Origin: an uncultured Oscillospiraceae bacterium
GTDB taxonomy: Bacteria; Bacillota; Clostridia; Oscillospirales; Oscillospiraceae
Assembly: GCA_900752285.1 (NCBI GenBank)
Contig: CAADUW010000182.1
Location: forward strand, 1-27,730
Length of the DNA stretch: 27,730 nt
Reading direction: 5' to 3'
This document shows positions 1 through 11,000 of the stretch, piece after piece (position 1 is the stretch's first letter; every line of letters starts with the position of its first letter). The notes below the pieces were generated by a model that was given only the letters and a program-made list of their open reading frames with translations, was not told the DNA's origin and made no database searches. The position numbers were made by a program, and so were the translations under genes.

Positions 1-2
1 CA

Positions 3-158
3 CTGCGGGAATCCCTTGCCGCCAAGAAAAACGGCGCAAGGTGCATGATCTGCGGCGCGCCCATCTGGGCGGCAGGCAGCGGCGTCACAGGGACGTACCT
101 GTGCTTCACCTGCACCACCGGCGAGGCCGACGACAGCGAGGACTACGAGATCGAATAA
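3..158 (+). CDS. C-terminal fragment of a zinc-ribbon protein (5' end outside window)
   Basis: Reading frame 3 is open from the window edge to a TAA at 156-158 and gives 51 residues. It contains two CxxC pairs, CMIC and CFTC, 20 residues apart, with Gly/Thr-rich sequence between them, then a strongly acidic tail ending EDYEIE. This spacing is typical of a small zinc ribbon, so metal binding is likely; the function is not known. It is the only plus-strand gene I can support, and it converges on the minus-strand genes. A longer open frame that overlaps it (from 41) is Arg/His-rich and looks like a shadow. I do not recognise the family. The start lies outside the window. Confidence 0.6.
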   Translation: MRESLAAKKNGARCMICGAPIWAAGSGVTGTYLCFTCTTGEADDSEDYEIE

Positions 159-164
159 ACAATA

Positions 165-193
165 CAAGCGCGGAGCATATCGCCCCGCGCTTG
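165..193. terminator. Hairpin between convergent genes
   Basis: A perfect 9-bp inverted repeat (CAAGCGCGG / CCGCGCTTG) with an 11-nt loop sits 6 bp after the plus-strand stop codon. On the minus strand it is followed by the T-rich stretch TATTGTTTATT, so it fits better as a terminator for the minus-strand CD1845-like gene. It may act in both directions. The plus-strand side lacks a T-run. Confidence 0.6.
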
Positions 194-268
194 CTGTGTA
201 ATATGGCGTTTCTGAAATTGCACAAAAATATAGCTTTTCAAAATGTTTTGCGCGTTTCTAAAAATGTA

Positions 269-559
269 TCACCCGTAAATCCTGTCCTGAATCGCGTAGC
301 GCAGGACGTGGAGCTTTGCTAACAGCCACGTCGCCAGCATGGGCAGTCCGTAGGGGCTTATGAGGAACGCGATCACCAGCAGCCCCGCGCCGTAGCTGAC
401 GGAATCCACGAAGATGATGAACAGACCGAAGAAGCCGAGAATGGCGGCGGGGATGCAGAGGATGCCGCTGGACAGGCTGACAACGAACACGAAAAACCAT
501 GTGACGACGGCAAGCACCGCAAGGATGGGCGCAAAAAGGATTTTCAAAAGGAAACGCAT
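269..559 (-). CDS. Small integral membrane protein, CD1845 family
   Basis: A 96-aa hydrophobic protein, starting MRFLLKILFAP and ending LRYAIQDRIYG. It has about three membrane segments: residues ~5-30, ~35-60 and ~62-82. The segment with SPYGLPMLATWLL is typical of the CD1845-type proteins found in clostridial conjugative elements. The function is unknown; a membrane role linked to transfer or maintenance is only an inference. The start at 559 is chosen because GGAGGG lies 8 nt upstream; the longer open frame to 640 has no ribosome binding site and would begin upstream of the predicted promoter. It is separated from mobC by a strong terminator and appears to be transcribed from its own promoter at 596-624. 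Confidence 0.75.
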   Translation of the reverse strand: MRFLLKILFAPILAVLAVVTWFFVFVVSLSSGILCIPAAILGFFGLFIIFVDSVSYGAGLLVIAFLISPYGLPMLATWLLAKLHVLRYAIQDRIYG

Positions 560-595
560 ATCAATATCCCTCCAGTTTTGTTTGTTTCTGCTTTC

Positions 596-624
596 AGCAT
601 ACAGGAAGCTGCCTTGCCCTGCAA
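596..624 (-). promoter_or_regulatory. Predicted sigma-A-type promoter for the CD1845-like gene
   Basis: On the minus strand, TTGCAG (-35, 619-624) and TATGCT (-10, 596-601) are separated by exactly 17 bp. The site lies between the mobC terminator and the ribosome binding site of the membrane-protein gene, where a new promoter would be needed. Confidence 0.5.
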
Positions 625-638
625 GGATGCCGGACCAC

Positions 639-677
639 AAAAAAGCAGGGGCGGCTTACCTCGCAGCAAGCCGCCCC
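639..677 (-). terminator. Rho-independent terminator after mobC
   Basis: A perfect 10-bp GC-rich stem (GGGGCGGCTT / AAGCCGCCCC; 648-657 and 668-677) with a 10-nt loop is followed on the minus strand by TGC and six Ts (644-639). It begins about 20 bp after the mobC stop codon. It is the clearest terminator in the window and marks the end of the long minus-strand operon. Confidence 0.85.
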
Positions 678-696
678 GCATGGGATAAATACCCCT

Positions 697-1035
697 TTAT
701 TTGATGGCTGCAAGGCGGGACAGGATACCGCTTGCCGCCTGCCAAATCCGCTCCTGATTTTGGAGTATATCCTCCATGTCTGCGGCGTAAACGCGCCCTG
801 TTTCATGCACCCGCCGCGCAAGCTGATTGAGATTGTTGGAGGAATACCGCAGCAGCGACACCATCTCCCGCAGCTCCGGCAGGTCGAGCTTCACCACATA
901 GCCGTCAATGGCCATTTTCCGAAGATATGCGCCCATGTTCGTCGTACCGAGCTGCGCCATCTTCGCCTCGATCATCGCCCGTTCCTCCGGCGTCACACGG
1001 ACTTTGAGCTGGATGTCCCGTTTCCGCTTCGCCAT
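697..1035 (-). CDS. mobC: MobC-like relaxosome accessory protein
   Basis: A 112-aa protein with a basic N-terminus (MAKRKRDIQ), then a ribbon-helix-helix-like segment (LKVRVTPEERAMIEAKM, residues ~10-26). The MobC-type region (MGAYLRKMAIDGY, then SSNNLNQLARRVHETG) fills the middle. MobC proteins bind near oriT and help the relaxase open and nick DNA for conjugation. The start ATG lies 1 nt after the stop of the DUF3848/3849 gene, with GGAG 7 nt upstream, so the two genes are translated together. In related elements the relaxase gene usually follows mobC directly; here a strong terminator follows instead. The family call is from sequence pattern and element context, with good confidence. Confidence 0.85.
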   Translation of the reverse strand: MAKRKRDIQLKVRVTPEERAMIEAKMAQLGTTNMGAYLRKMAIDGYVVKLDLPELREMVSLLRYSSNNLNQLARRVHETGRVYAADMEDILQNQERIWQAASGILSRLAAIK

Positions 1036-1036
1036 G

Positions 1037-2098
1037 TCACAGCTCCAGATCCTTCTTCTTTGCGGCAGGCTGTTTCTGCTCCGCCGACGCCTGTTGCAGC
1101 TTGGAGCGGACGGAGGGACGCCGGAGGCTCTGGCTGCGATCCTCCTCCTTGCCGATCAGGGCATACACGCCCCTGCGGTCTTTGAGGGTCGTGAGGGCAA
1201 GGGTGGAAAAGGGCAGCAGCTTTTGCAGCGCCGCCGTGTCCTTCGCTCCGGCGCGTTCCATGAAGTCACGGGACACCTCTGCCATGAAATGCGTCCCGCC
1301 GGGGCTGTTGGGCTGCACAGGCTCTTGCAGCTTGCCCAGCAGCCGCGCCGCCTCCGCTTTGATCTCGTCGGCGGTGAGGGGCTGGCGAAGCCGCTGCTCC
1401 TGTCGCGCCTGTGTGAGAAACAGGTCTGTCAGGCCGGGGTGGGAGCTGACCACAAACTGCGCCGTGCGGTCGCTATCCATGCCGTCCCCGTTTTGATAAG
1501 CGGGAATGGTATTCGCCCAGCGCTTGTTGTCCTGCGAGATGCGCCCGTCGTAGTCAAAGTGGCGGACGGTTGCCGCCAGGACGTAGAGCATCCGCTCCTG
1601 TCCGAACTGCTCCGCTACCTGTCCCACCGCCGCAGTGTCAAGGCGGTTGTCATGGTAATTGTCCCGGATGGCGGCTTCAATGGCCTCCTTGCAGCTTACG
1701 TTGGCGCGGAAGGACGCGCGGTAGACGTCCAGCTCCCCATTCTCCCGCGCGTGGTCGGCGGGATAGGGATAGACCGGCAGCTCCTTGAGCCTTTTTGCCT
1801 CGTCCCTTGCCGTGTCCTCGATGCTGTCGCGGATCGTGTCCATATAGCCGGTTTCCAGATCGGAGAACTTGTCGTAGAGGATCGCCATGGGCGAGGGGGA
1901 CAGCAGCAGCGCCCGCGTTTCCGCCTCGCTGAGCGTCAGCTCCTCCATGCTCATCAAAATATCCTCCCGCACGGTGTATTCATAGCTGTGATGGAGGATT
2001 TCCTCCGGGGGCTGGCCCTTCAGCCAGTCCCGGTATTTGTCCTGCTCCCGCGAGAGCTTGTCGTATAACGATTGCTGTAATGCCTCGTTCATATTCAT
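1037..2098 (-). CDS. DUF3848/DUF3849 domain protein of conjugative elements
   Basis: A 353-aa soluble protein. Residues ~8-100 match my memory of DUF3848 (EEILHHSYEYTVREDILMSM, then the LLLSPSPMAILYDKF segment). Residues ~125-215 match DUF3849 (YRASFRANVSCKEAIEAAI, FGQERMLYVLAATV, GRISQDNKRWAN). No biochemical function is known for either domain. The C-terminus carries RRPSVRSKL (residues ~326-334) and a Lys-rich tail ending KKKDLEL, a motif shared with two other proteins of this element. The start overlaps the stop of the giant gene in an ATGA. AGGAGG is only 4 nt from the first ATG and 10 nt from the second (residue 3), so the real start may be 2092. Confidence 0.8.
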   Translation of the reverse strand: MNMNEALQQSLYDKLSREQDKYRDWLKGQPPEEILHHSYEYTVREDILMSMEELTLSEAETRALLLSPSPMAILYDKFSDLETGYMDTIRDSIEDTARDEAKRLKELPVYPYPADHARENGELDVYRASFRANVSCKEAIEAAIRDNYHDNRLDTAAVGQVAEQFGQERMLYVLAATVRHFDYDGRISQDNKRWANTIPAYQNGDGMDSDRTAQFVVSSHPGLTDLFLTQARQEQRLRQPLTADEIKAEAARLLGKLQEPVQPNSPGGTHFMAEVSRDFMERAGAKDTAALQKLLPFSTLALTTLKDRRGVYALIGKEEDRSQSLRRPSVRSKLQQASAEQKQPAAKKKDLEL

Positions 2099-5000
2099 CG
2101 TGCCTCCTGTTCGTGAGATTTTTTCCGGTCGCCCGCACCGTGGACGCTGGGCGCTTTCAGCTTGCCGAGGACGGAGGGGCGTTTCGCCACCACATTCTCC
2201 GCCGCCTGTTCCATGGGCGTCCGGTCGTCGATGTTCAGCTCGGCGTTCAGCTCCGCCAGCCGCGCGGATTTTTCTTTCAGCTCCGCTTCTTGCGGGAAGG
2301 GCTTGCCCAGCTCCGCCTTGGCCGTTGCAAGCTGCGCCTGCACGTTTTCAAGCCTGCCCTGCACCGTTTTGTACCGCTCCGGCATCTGGGCGAGGGCGTT
2401 GTCGATGCGGACAAGGTTGCCCCTTGCGTCCTTGCCCAGCTCTACCCGGTGGCTCATCTTCCCCTTGAGGGTGAGAATGAAGTCCTTGCCGAAGTTTTCC
2501 ACGGTCAGCGACATAGAAAAGCCCCGGTAAGTGCCGATGGGAACACTTTCGAGGCCCTTTGCGTCCTTGAACGCTTCCAGAATGGCAGCACCGGCATTGT
2601 CCTTGTCGGTGAGAAAGTCGCCCTTGACCTCCATACCCGCAAAGCCGTCCTTCGGATGCGGGTGGGCCTCCAGCGTTCTCATATCCGCCTCAAAGCCGGA
2701 GAGGAAGCCTTTGTTTTCCTCGATCTGCGCCGGAAAATGCCGCAGGATGTTGTCCTCCAAGCGGTACTGCTGGCTCTGGTGATTGGCCTTCATCAGCCGT
2801 AGCCGCGCCACGTCCACATCGAGGTCCATCTTTTCACGGATGCGCTCGTCTCCGGCGCACAGCGCCTTGATTTCGGCATAGGAGAGCGCCGCCTCGTCAA
2901 TATCCTCACAGCTTCTCACCGGGGATTTTGAGGTCATGATCTGGGAGATGAACTTCTGCTTATTTTCCACCGTCTGCCAGAGGTAGGCGTCAAATGTGGA
3001 TTCCGTGACATAGCGGTAGATGTGTACCTCCTTGTTGCGGTTGCCCTGCCGGATGATGCGCCCGCTGCGCTGCTCCAGATCGCCTGGCCGCCACGGGCAG
3101 TCCAGGTCGTGGAGCGCCACGAGCCGGTCCTGCACGTTCATACCAGCGCCCATCTTGAAGGTGCTGCCCATGAGCACACGCACCTGACCGGAGCGCACCT
3201 TTGCAAACAGCTCCTTCTTTCGGACTTCCGTATTCGCCTCATGGATGAATGCGATCTGCTCGCGGGGGATTCCTCTGGCAACGAGCTTTTCCCGGATGTC
3301 GTCGTAGATGGTAAAGGGTGGCTCCTCCGGTTCGGTTTCCGCGTCAATGGCAGCCTCCAGCGCGTGAAGCTCCGGGCTGTCCGTGCCTTTCGCGGCGATC
3401 CTGCCGCTCTGCGCCGCCTTGCCCTTGGGAGTGGACAGGTCGCAGAACACGAGCTGTGTCAGTTTGTCCGCCTGCCCGTCCTGCCAGATGCGGTGGATGT
3501 TGTCCACGCAGCGATTGACCTTGCTGTTCGGGTCGTCCGGCAGGTCGGGGTTGATGACGCGCTGATCGAGGCCCAGCTTGCGCCCATCCGAGGTAATCTT
3601 GAGCATATTGTCCTCGCTTGCGTCCACGCTCCCCGCGTGAACTTTTGCGGCGCGCTCGGACAGCTCCTGCACCATCTGCTTTTGCAGCGGCGTGGGCTGG
3701 CTGACCTCGTTGTGGTAGACAGGCGTAGGCGTGGGAAGGTTTAGCTGGTCGGCGGTCTTGATGTCCGCCGCCTCACGAAACAGGTTCATCAGCTCCGGCA
3801 GGTTGAAGAACTTGGCAAACCGCGTCCGCGCCCGGTAGCCCGTACCTTCCGGCGCAAGCTCGATGGCGGTGGTGGTTTCCCCAAAGGCGGAGGCCCAGCA
3901 ATCGAAGTGGGTCAGACTGTTGCGCTTGAGCATATCGTGCTGCAAATACCGCATCATGGTATACAGTTCCGTCATGGAATTTGAGATGGGCGTACCCGTG
4001 GCGAAGGTGACGCCCTTGCCGTGGGTGATTTCGTCGATGTACCGGCATTTTAAGAGCATATCCGAGGACTTCTGGGCGTCGGTGGTGGAAAGCCCCGCCA
4101 CGTTTCGCATTTTTGTGTAAAGGAACAGGTTTTTGAAGCTGTGCGCCTCGTCCACATAGAGCCGGTCTACACCGAGCTGTTCAAAGGTCACAACATCGTC
4201 CTTGCGGGCGGCGTCGTGCAGCTTTTGCAGCTTGGCCTTCAGATTTTTCTTGGTGTGCTCCAGCTCCTTGATGGTAAAGCGCTCGGCGCGGCTGGCCTTG
4301 AGTTCTGCAATGCCGTCCTCGATCTCCCATATCTGCTCCTGCAAGAGCCGTTCCTGCCGCTCTCTGGACACGGGGATGCGCTCAAACTGGCTGTGACCGA
4401 TGATAACGGCGTCATAGTCACCGGTGGCGATGCGGGCGCAGAACTTCTTGCGGTTACGGGTTTCAAAATCCTTTTTGGTGGCCACGAGGATGTTGGCGGA
4501 GGGGTAGAGCCGCAGAAACTCCGAGGCCCACTGCTCCGTCAGGTGGTTTGGCACCGCAAAGAGGGATTTCTGGCACAGGCCGAGGCGCTTTCCCTCCATG
4601 GCTGCGGCGATCATCTCAAAGGTCTTTCCGGCCCCCACCTCGTGTGCAAGGAGCGTATTGCCGCCGTAGAGGTCGTGGGCGATGGCGTTTCGCTGATGCT
4701 CCCGCAGCGTGATCTCAGGATTCATGCCCGGAAAGATCAGATGCCTGCCGTCATATTCCCGGGGACGGGTGGAATTGAAGCGCTCGTTGTAGAGCTGCAC
4801 CAGCTCCCGCCGCCTGTCCGGGTCCTTCCATATCCAGTCCCGGAACGCATCCTTTATGGCTTGCTGCTTCTGCTGGGCGAGGGTGGTTTCCTTACTGTTG
4901 AGGACGCGCTTTTCCTTTCCGTCCGCGTCCCTTACGGTGTCGTAAATGCGCACGTCCCGCAGGTTCAGCGTATCTTCAAGGATTTTGTAGGCGTTGGCGC

Positions 5001-8000
5001 AGTCGGTGCCGTAGGTCATGCGGGCGTTGATGTCGTTGTAGGGGATGCTGTTCTTGCCGGAGATGTTCCACTCCGCCGTGAACTCCGAGTAGTTGACCTC
5101 CAAGGAGCGGCGGGCGTACAGAGGCGGCTCCAGCAACTCGAACATGAACTGCTGAATGTACTTTTTGTCGATCCACGTTGCGCCGAGACGCACCTCGATC
5201 TCCGAAGCGTCAAGGTCTTTCGGCTGTGCGGCGCGCAATGCCTCCACGTTGGGCAGATAGCCGGGGCTGTCAACGGCGGCGTTCTCCGCCTCCCGCAGCT
5301 TCTGGCGCACGTTGCCGGAGAGGTATTCGTCCGCCGTCTGCCAGTCGCCGTACACGGGGTCGAGAAAGATGACGCCGTTCAGCTCGTCGATGATGTCGTC
5401 CTCACTCTTGCCGGTGAGCTGGGACATATACGCCATATCCACGCGGGCTTTTTCCCCAATGGACAGGGCGAGGGCTTCTGCGGCGGTGTCCACGCTGGTA
5501 ACGGACTGCCGCTGCCGGATGGTGCGCTTGGTGAACATATCCGCCTTGCCCTTGAGCTTGGTCTTGTCCTCATCGTCCAGCATTTCAAGGGAGCAGAGCA
5601 GGTAATAAGAGCTGTCGTCTGCAAAGGCGAGGGCGTTGCCGCGGCTGTTGATGAGACCGTATTTCTCCGTGAAGCGGTCATAGAGGCGGTTGAGCCTTTG
5701 CTGCTCGGTGCGGATGGAAGCATCGTCGGATTCCCACATCTGGAGGTCGATAAGCCGGTGAACGCAGTCCCGCAGCTCCGCCAGCCCCTTGACGCGCTCC
5801 TTTGCGGTGGCGTTCAGGCTGGGCTTGACCATGACGGAGTTTTCCCGGTAGTACACCTCGCCGTCCACCACGGCATAGCTGTAATTCTTCACGTTGGGGT
5901 CTGCGGGAATGGTATCCTGTATGGTTTCGTTCTCACCGAGGTCAGGCAGCTCTGCGGCTTCGTACTTGCCGCCGATATTCTGAATGGCGTATCTGAGCTG
6001 CGTGGCAAGGTCCAAATCCTCATACGGTTCCACAGTAAAGTCCTGTCTGCCGTACTGCGTACTCTCCGAGGTCTGTCGGCCTAATACCATTTCGGGGTTG
6101 TCGATGAAATACTGATTGATGGAAAATCCGTCCTCATTTTCACCGAGATGCACCCAGTCAGGTTCAATGTCGATGGGTCTGTCACGCTTTTGCAGGAAGA
6201 TGATGTCGGACACCACCTCCGTACCGGCGTTGGCCTTGAAGGCGTTGTTGGGCAGACGGATCGCGCCCAGCAGCTCCGCCCGCTGCGCGATGTACTTACG
6301 GACTTCGGGAGATTGTTTGTCCATCGTATAGCGGGATGTCACAAAGGCGATCACGCCGCCGGGTCGAACTTGGTCGAGCGTTTTGGCAAAAAAGTAGTCG
6401 TGAATGGAAAAACCGAGCTTGTTGTAAGCCCGGTCGTTGACCTGATACTGTCCAAAGGGCACGTTGCCGATGGCAAGGTCGAAGAAATCCCGTCTGTCGG
6501 TGGTTTCAAAGCCTGCCACGGTAATGTCTGCCTTGGGATAGAGCTGCTTGGCGATTCTGCCGGTGATGCTGTCCAGCTCCACACCGTACAAGCGGCTTCC
6601 TTGCATCTCCTGCGGGAGAAGCCCAAAAAAGTTCCCGACGCCCATGGCAGGCTCCAAGATGTTGCCGGTCTGGAAGCCCATGTTGCCCACCGCCTCATAG
6701 ATTGCCTTGATAACCGTGGGGCTGGTATAGTGAGCGTTCAGCGTGGAAGCTCTGGCGGCGGCGTATTCCTCCGGGGAAAGTGTGGCGTATAGCTCCGCAA
6801 ATTCGTCTTTCCAGTTATCCTTGCTTTCATCAAAAGCATCCGCAAGGCCGCCCCAGCCGACATAGCGGGAGAGAATTTCCTGCTGTTCAGGCGTGGCCTG
6901 TGCGCCCTCAAGCTCCAATTCCTTCAGAAGATTGATTGCCGCCATATTCGCCCGGAACTTGGCCTTTGCACCGCCTGTGCCGAGATCGTCGTCCAAAATG
7001 CGGAAATTCTCCGCAGGCGGCTTTTGCGGCACGGGCGGCTCCGGCTCGGTGGTGCGGATAGTCTGAATTTCAATGTCATAGGGAAGCTGGCTTTTCTCGC
7101 CGGGGTAGAACGCTACGGTTTCCGTGGTAAACTGCGGCTGCTCCGGTTCAGTCGCCTCCGATGCTGGCTGTTCAGGAAGAGAAATATCTGGTTCAGGCTG
7201 TGCCTGTGTCCGGCTCTGCGCCTGCGCTTCCTCCAGAAAAACGGCGCGCAGCACGGGAGCGGCGTCCGGCCACAACAATCCGAGGGCGTGTACGCCCTTT
7301 TCCCCATGCACCTGCGCCTGAAAGCCGCTTCTTGAGGTGATGAAATCTGCCTCGGTGCCGTCCTCCAGCGTCATGGTGTCCGCGTCCGACGCGGCGAAAA
7401 CGTTGGAAAGATACGCACCGATGGCGGCGTTGCCCTCGCCCTGCCGGAACAGCTCCCGCACCTCGTCCCGGATGTCAGGCGTGAGGATGCCGTTCATCAG
7501 GAGGTCGCGGAGGTCGTCGTTTCTGCTCCGTGCGGGAAGGAAATCTGTCATGGCGGCGTTCCGCTCATCCCGGCGCAGCAGCCGTTCAAAATTCTCGCGG
7601 CTTTCGGCGCGGAATACGGGATAGCGGAGCGCAGGGTCACGAAGCTGCACATTGAGCGCACCGACCTCCGTGATCTCAAAGGGCGTGTTGTCCAGATAGA
7701 CGGTATCGCCCACGGCATACGGCGCACGAAAAATCATGTTTTCCTGTTCGTTTTCGGCAGTGATCTCCTTGACAGGTTGCGTCGGCTCCGCAGCGAAGAA
7801 ATAGCCGGTGTCGAGGTAACGCTCAAAAACGGTGCGGTCTACGCTGACCGTTTCCTGCTCAGGGACGCTTGGCAGAGTGTACCAAACATTATCTTCGTCT
7901 ACACGCTCGACCACCATCAGAGTATCCCGCTGTTCGGCTGCGGTGGAAGAAAAGCCGTCGCCCACGCGATAGGCATTCCCCAGCGGCGTTGTGAAAATCG

Positions 8001-11000
8001 GCGCATCCGGCTCCATACCGCGGCTGCGCTGAATACTGGAGAGGTAGTCAATGGCGTTAGATTGCTCCGCGAAGCGAAGCACCTGCCCACCCTCCTCATA
8101 GAAGCGGTCAAGGGCCGAGTCCCAGATGCCGGTAATGCCGCCCTCGTTGGGGTGCAGACGGATGGAAAAACGGTCCGGTGAGTCCATGTGCGCCGCCTGC
8201 GCTTCCTGCGCCGCGATCTGCTCCACATCCGCCATGACCTGCCGGACGAAGGGGCTGTTGCGATTAGCTTCCGCATCCACAACCTGCCCATTTACAATAC
8301 CGCGTTCAGCAAGCGCTTCCCGGATGGCGATGGGGTCAATATCATCGAAATTGTCTCGTTCCGCCTCGGTGTAGAAGTTATCGGATTGAATGAGTTGGGC
8401 AATCCGCCGCTGCACCTTCGCCCATGACAGTATGACTGGCTCGGAATTGCCCACGGAGATTTGCAGCGGCTTAGAGCTGTCGCCTACGCCGTATTCCGCT
8501 GCCAGCCATGCGGCGGTATCCCTGTCGCGGGCATGAGCCTTCATATAGCGGACAACTGCGTGTTTGCTCTCAATCCTGCCGTTCCACTGCTGCAAGGCCG
8601 CGTCGATGTCCGCCTGCGTCACCTTATAGGGCGAGGGCGTGACCGTGGTTGCCAGCGTTGGGTAAAGCTCGTCCAAAAGGTCCTGATGGAGCCGGTTGTG
8701 GAAGGATGGCATATCGAAATAGAGGCGCGTGAGCTGCAAATCCTCAGACGCCATGACGATGCGCCGGATTGCCGCCGCGCCCTCCAGATAGGCGTTTTGA
8801 CGGTCGGAATTGCGGCAGGCGTTGAGAAACGCTTCATCCTTGGAAAGCGCGTTGCCCACGCTCAGGCGGTATCGCCCGAACAGCTCCTGCACCGTGGGCT
8901 GGGCCTGCTCTGCGGCAGGATCGCGGAATACCCTCGTGCCGTCCGCGCCGAACTCGGCTTCATAAGCATTGATGGCGGCTTCTGCTTCATGGTCGATAGA
9001 GCGCAGCGTGTAAATGTGGCGCTCACCTCTAAAGTCCGGCGCTTCGGCAATCGTCACATCATACTTATCGCGCAATTTCTCTACATACATCTCTAAATTG
9101 TGCGACGGTACGCCGCACATCTCCACACGGCCAGCGCCGGGGATCGCTCTTGTGGTGAGGTTGAGATCAAGCAGCTCCGCCGCCTGTTTTGCGTCCTCGC
9201 CGTAAATCTCAAAGAAATCGCCTACCTGAAACAGCACGATGTCGTCCGGGTGGGCTTCCTTGATGGCATTGTAGTCGGTCTGTGCCTGTGTTGGCAGTTC
9301 ACGCTCCGCCTCCTTTTCCCGCTGAAGCTGGGCGTAGCGCTCCTTTTCCCTTGGGGAGAGAAAACGGTCCTTCTGAATGAGGGCGTCAATCCTTGCGGCC
9401 ACCTTCGTCCAGCTCAGCTCCACATTGGCACAGCCTGCTTTTTTCAGGACAATACCGCGGCTGTCGTGGCTTTCATCGCTATGGGATGCACCGGAAACGG
9501 CGTGGGAGCGCCCGCCTATGCCGTACTCATCTTTGAGGAAAGCTGCCTTTTCCTTGCCGGTATGGTCGGCGGTGAAGTATTCGTAGATCCTGCCCTTGCC
9601 GCCCTCCACACCGCTGCCGCGGTCAAGCGCGTGGTCGATCTCATCCTCGGTGATGAAGCGTGCCAGCTCCGGCACTGCGGCCATTTCGGAGGAATACTCC
9701 CTACGGGGCAAGGACAGGTCCCGCAGGCTCTGCCAGATTTGATCGAGCTTGTGATAGTGGAATCGCAGCAGACTTCTGTCCTGCTCATGGGCGGCGTAAA
9801 ACTGTGCGAACTCGCCGGAGAGCGTTTCACGGAAATCTGTGTTTGTCAGTTGCTCCGCCAGCCGCTCCGTTTCATCAGGAAATCCGCCGCCCCGCAGCGT
9901 ATCCATGCAGGAGAGATAGCCCTGTTCCCGTGCCTCGTCGCTGAGATCGTGTTTCAGATACCAGAGGGCTTGGGCAAGCTGCATCCGCTCATGCTGCCCT
10001 GCCTCGGTAAGCTCCACATTGGAGGCATACGCGCCGCTGTCCATAAGCTGGGAAATGCGCGCGGCGGCGTCCTGCCATGCAATTACCTGCGCGCTGCGCA
10101 CATATTCCGCACTTCTGCCGGGGGCGATGTGGATGCCGTCAGCGGCATACCACGCGGAAAGCTCGCCCTCCGGGGTTTTGAAGCCGTTGCCGCCGTGGAA
10201 GGTGTTTTGCAGCAGCGCGGCAATGTCCTCCACAGACTTCTGCTTCTGGAACGCGGAGGCAATGACCATGCGGGTATCGTCCTCGTTGCCGCCCAGCCGC
10301 AGCACATGGTCAAGCTGCGCCTGAGAAACGGAAAAAGCGAAGGGCGTCTGTGCGCTCTCCGCTTCTTCTATGGCTGTAATCTGTTCCGCTTCGGTGGGGA
10401 AAAAGGAAAGCTGACCGCCCCGCGTGGGGTGTTCTGTTATGCGTAGATCAGCTCGCTGAGGATGATCTCCTCGGCCTGCGCCTTGCAGGTGTTCATCAAG
10501 CCCACCCATTTCATTGGGCCGCGGGCTTTCAGAGCTTCCGTCGCTCCGGCCTCCGACGCCAGCTTCGGCATCATCTGCTCTAAGCGGCTCTGCGCCGCCT
10601 GCTCGATCTCCAGCAGGTGCGGGAACAGGGTCTCCTCCAAGATCATCTGGTTCCAGAGAATGGGCCGATGCTCCTTCAGGTACTTCTGGCGCATCCGCCC
10701 GTACTTGCCGAGGGGCTGCTCCGGCACCTCGATCTTCAGGTCGGGAATCATGTAATCTCCGTTCATCGTGTAAGTCAGGTTGTTCTCCATGCTCTGCCGT
10801 CCTTTCCGCGCTGTGTTCGCGCTCATAATTTCGTATGGTGACTTCGATCTGCCGCAAAACCTGTTCATTGATCTCGCTGACCGCCGTGCCGAGGGCCGCT
10901 ACCGTGCGCGGGGTGTTGAAATCAAAGATGCTGAAAAAATCCTCGTGTTCAAAGTGATCCTCCGGCTGCATCCCGCAGCGGGACATGAGGGAGTAGGTGA

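Noticed and set aside
41..322. Plus-strand Arg/His-rich frame at the left edge
   Set aside because: The overlapping frame 3 gives a zinc-ribbon with two CxxC pairs and a natural stop at 156-158; the longer frame runs through the intergenic hairpin.
4141..6084. Plus-strand open frame of 647 codons
   Set aside because: It lies opposite the methylase and helicase domains of the giant gene and has the composition of a shadow frame.
9050..9290. A separate mutS gene
   Set aside because: Only the domain I-like part is present; it is in frame with the giant protein, and no MutS clamp or ATPase domain follows.
9100..10446. Plus-strand open frame of 448 codons
   Set aside because: It is antisense to the giant gene; no ribosome binding site or domain supports it.
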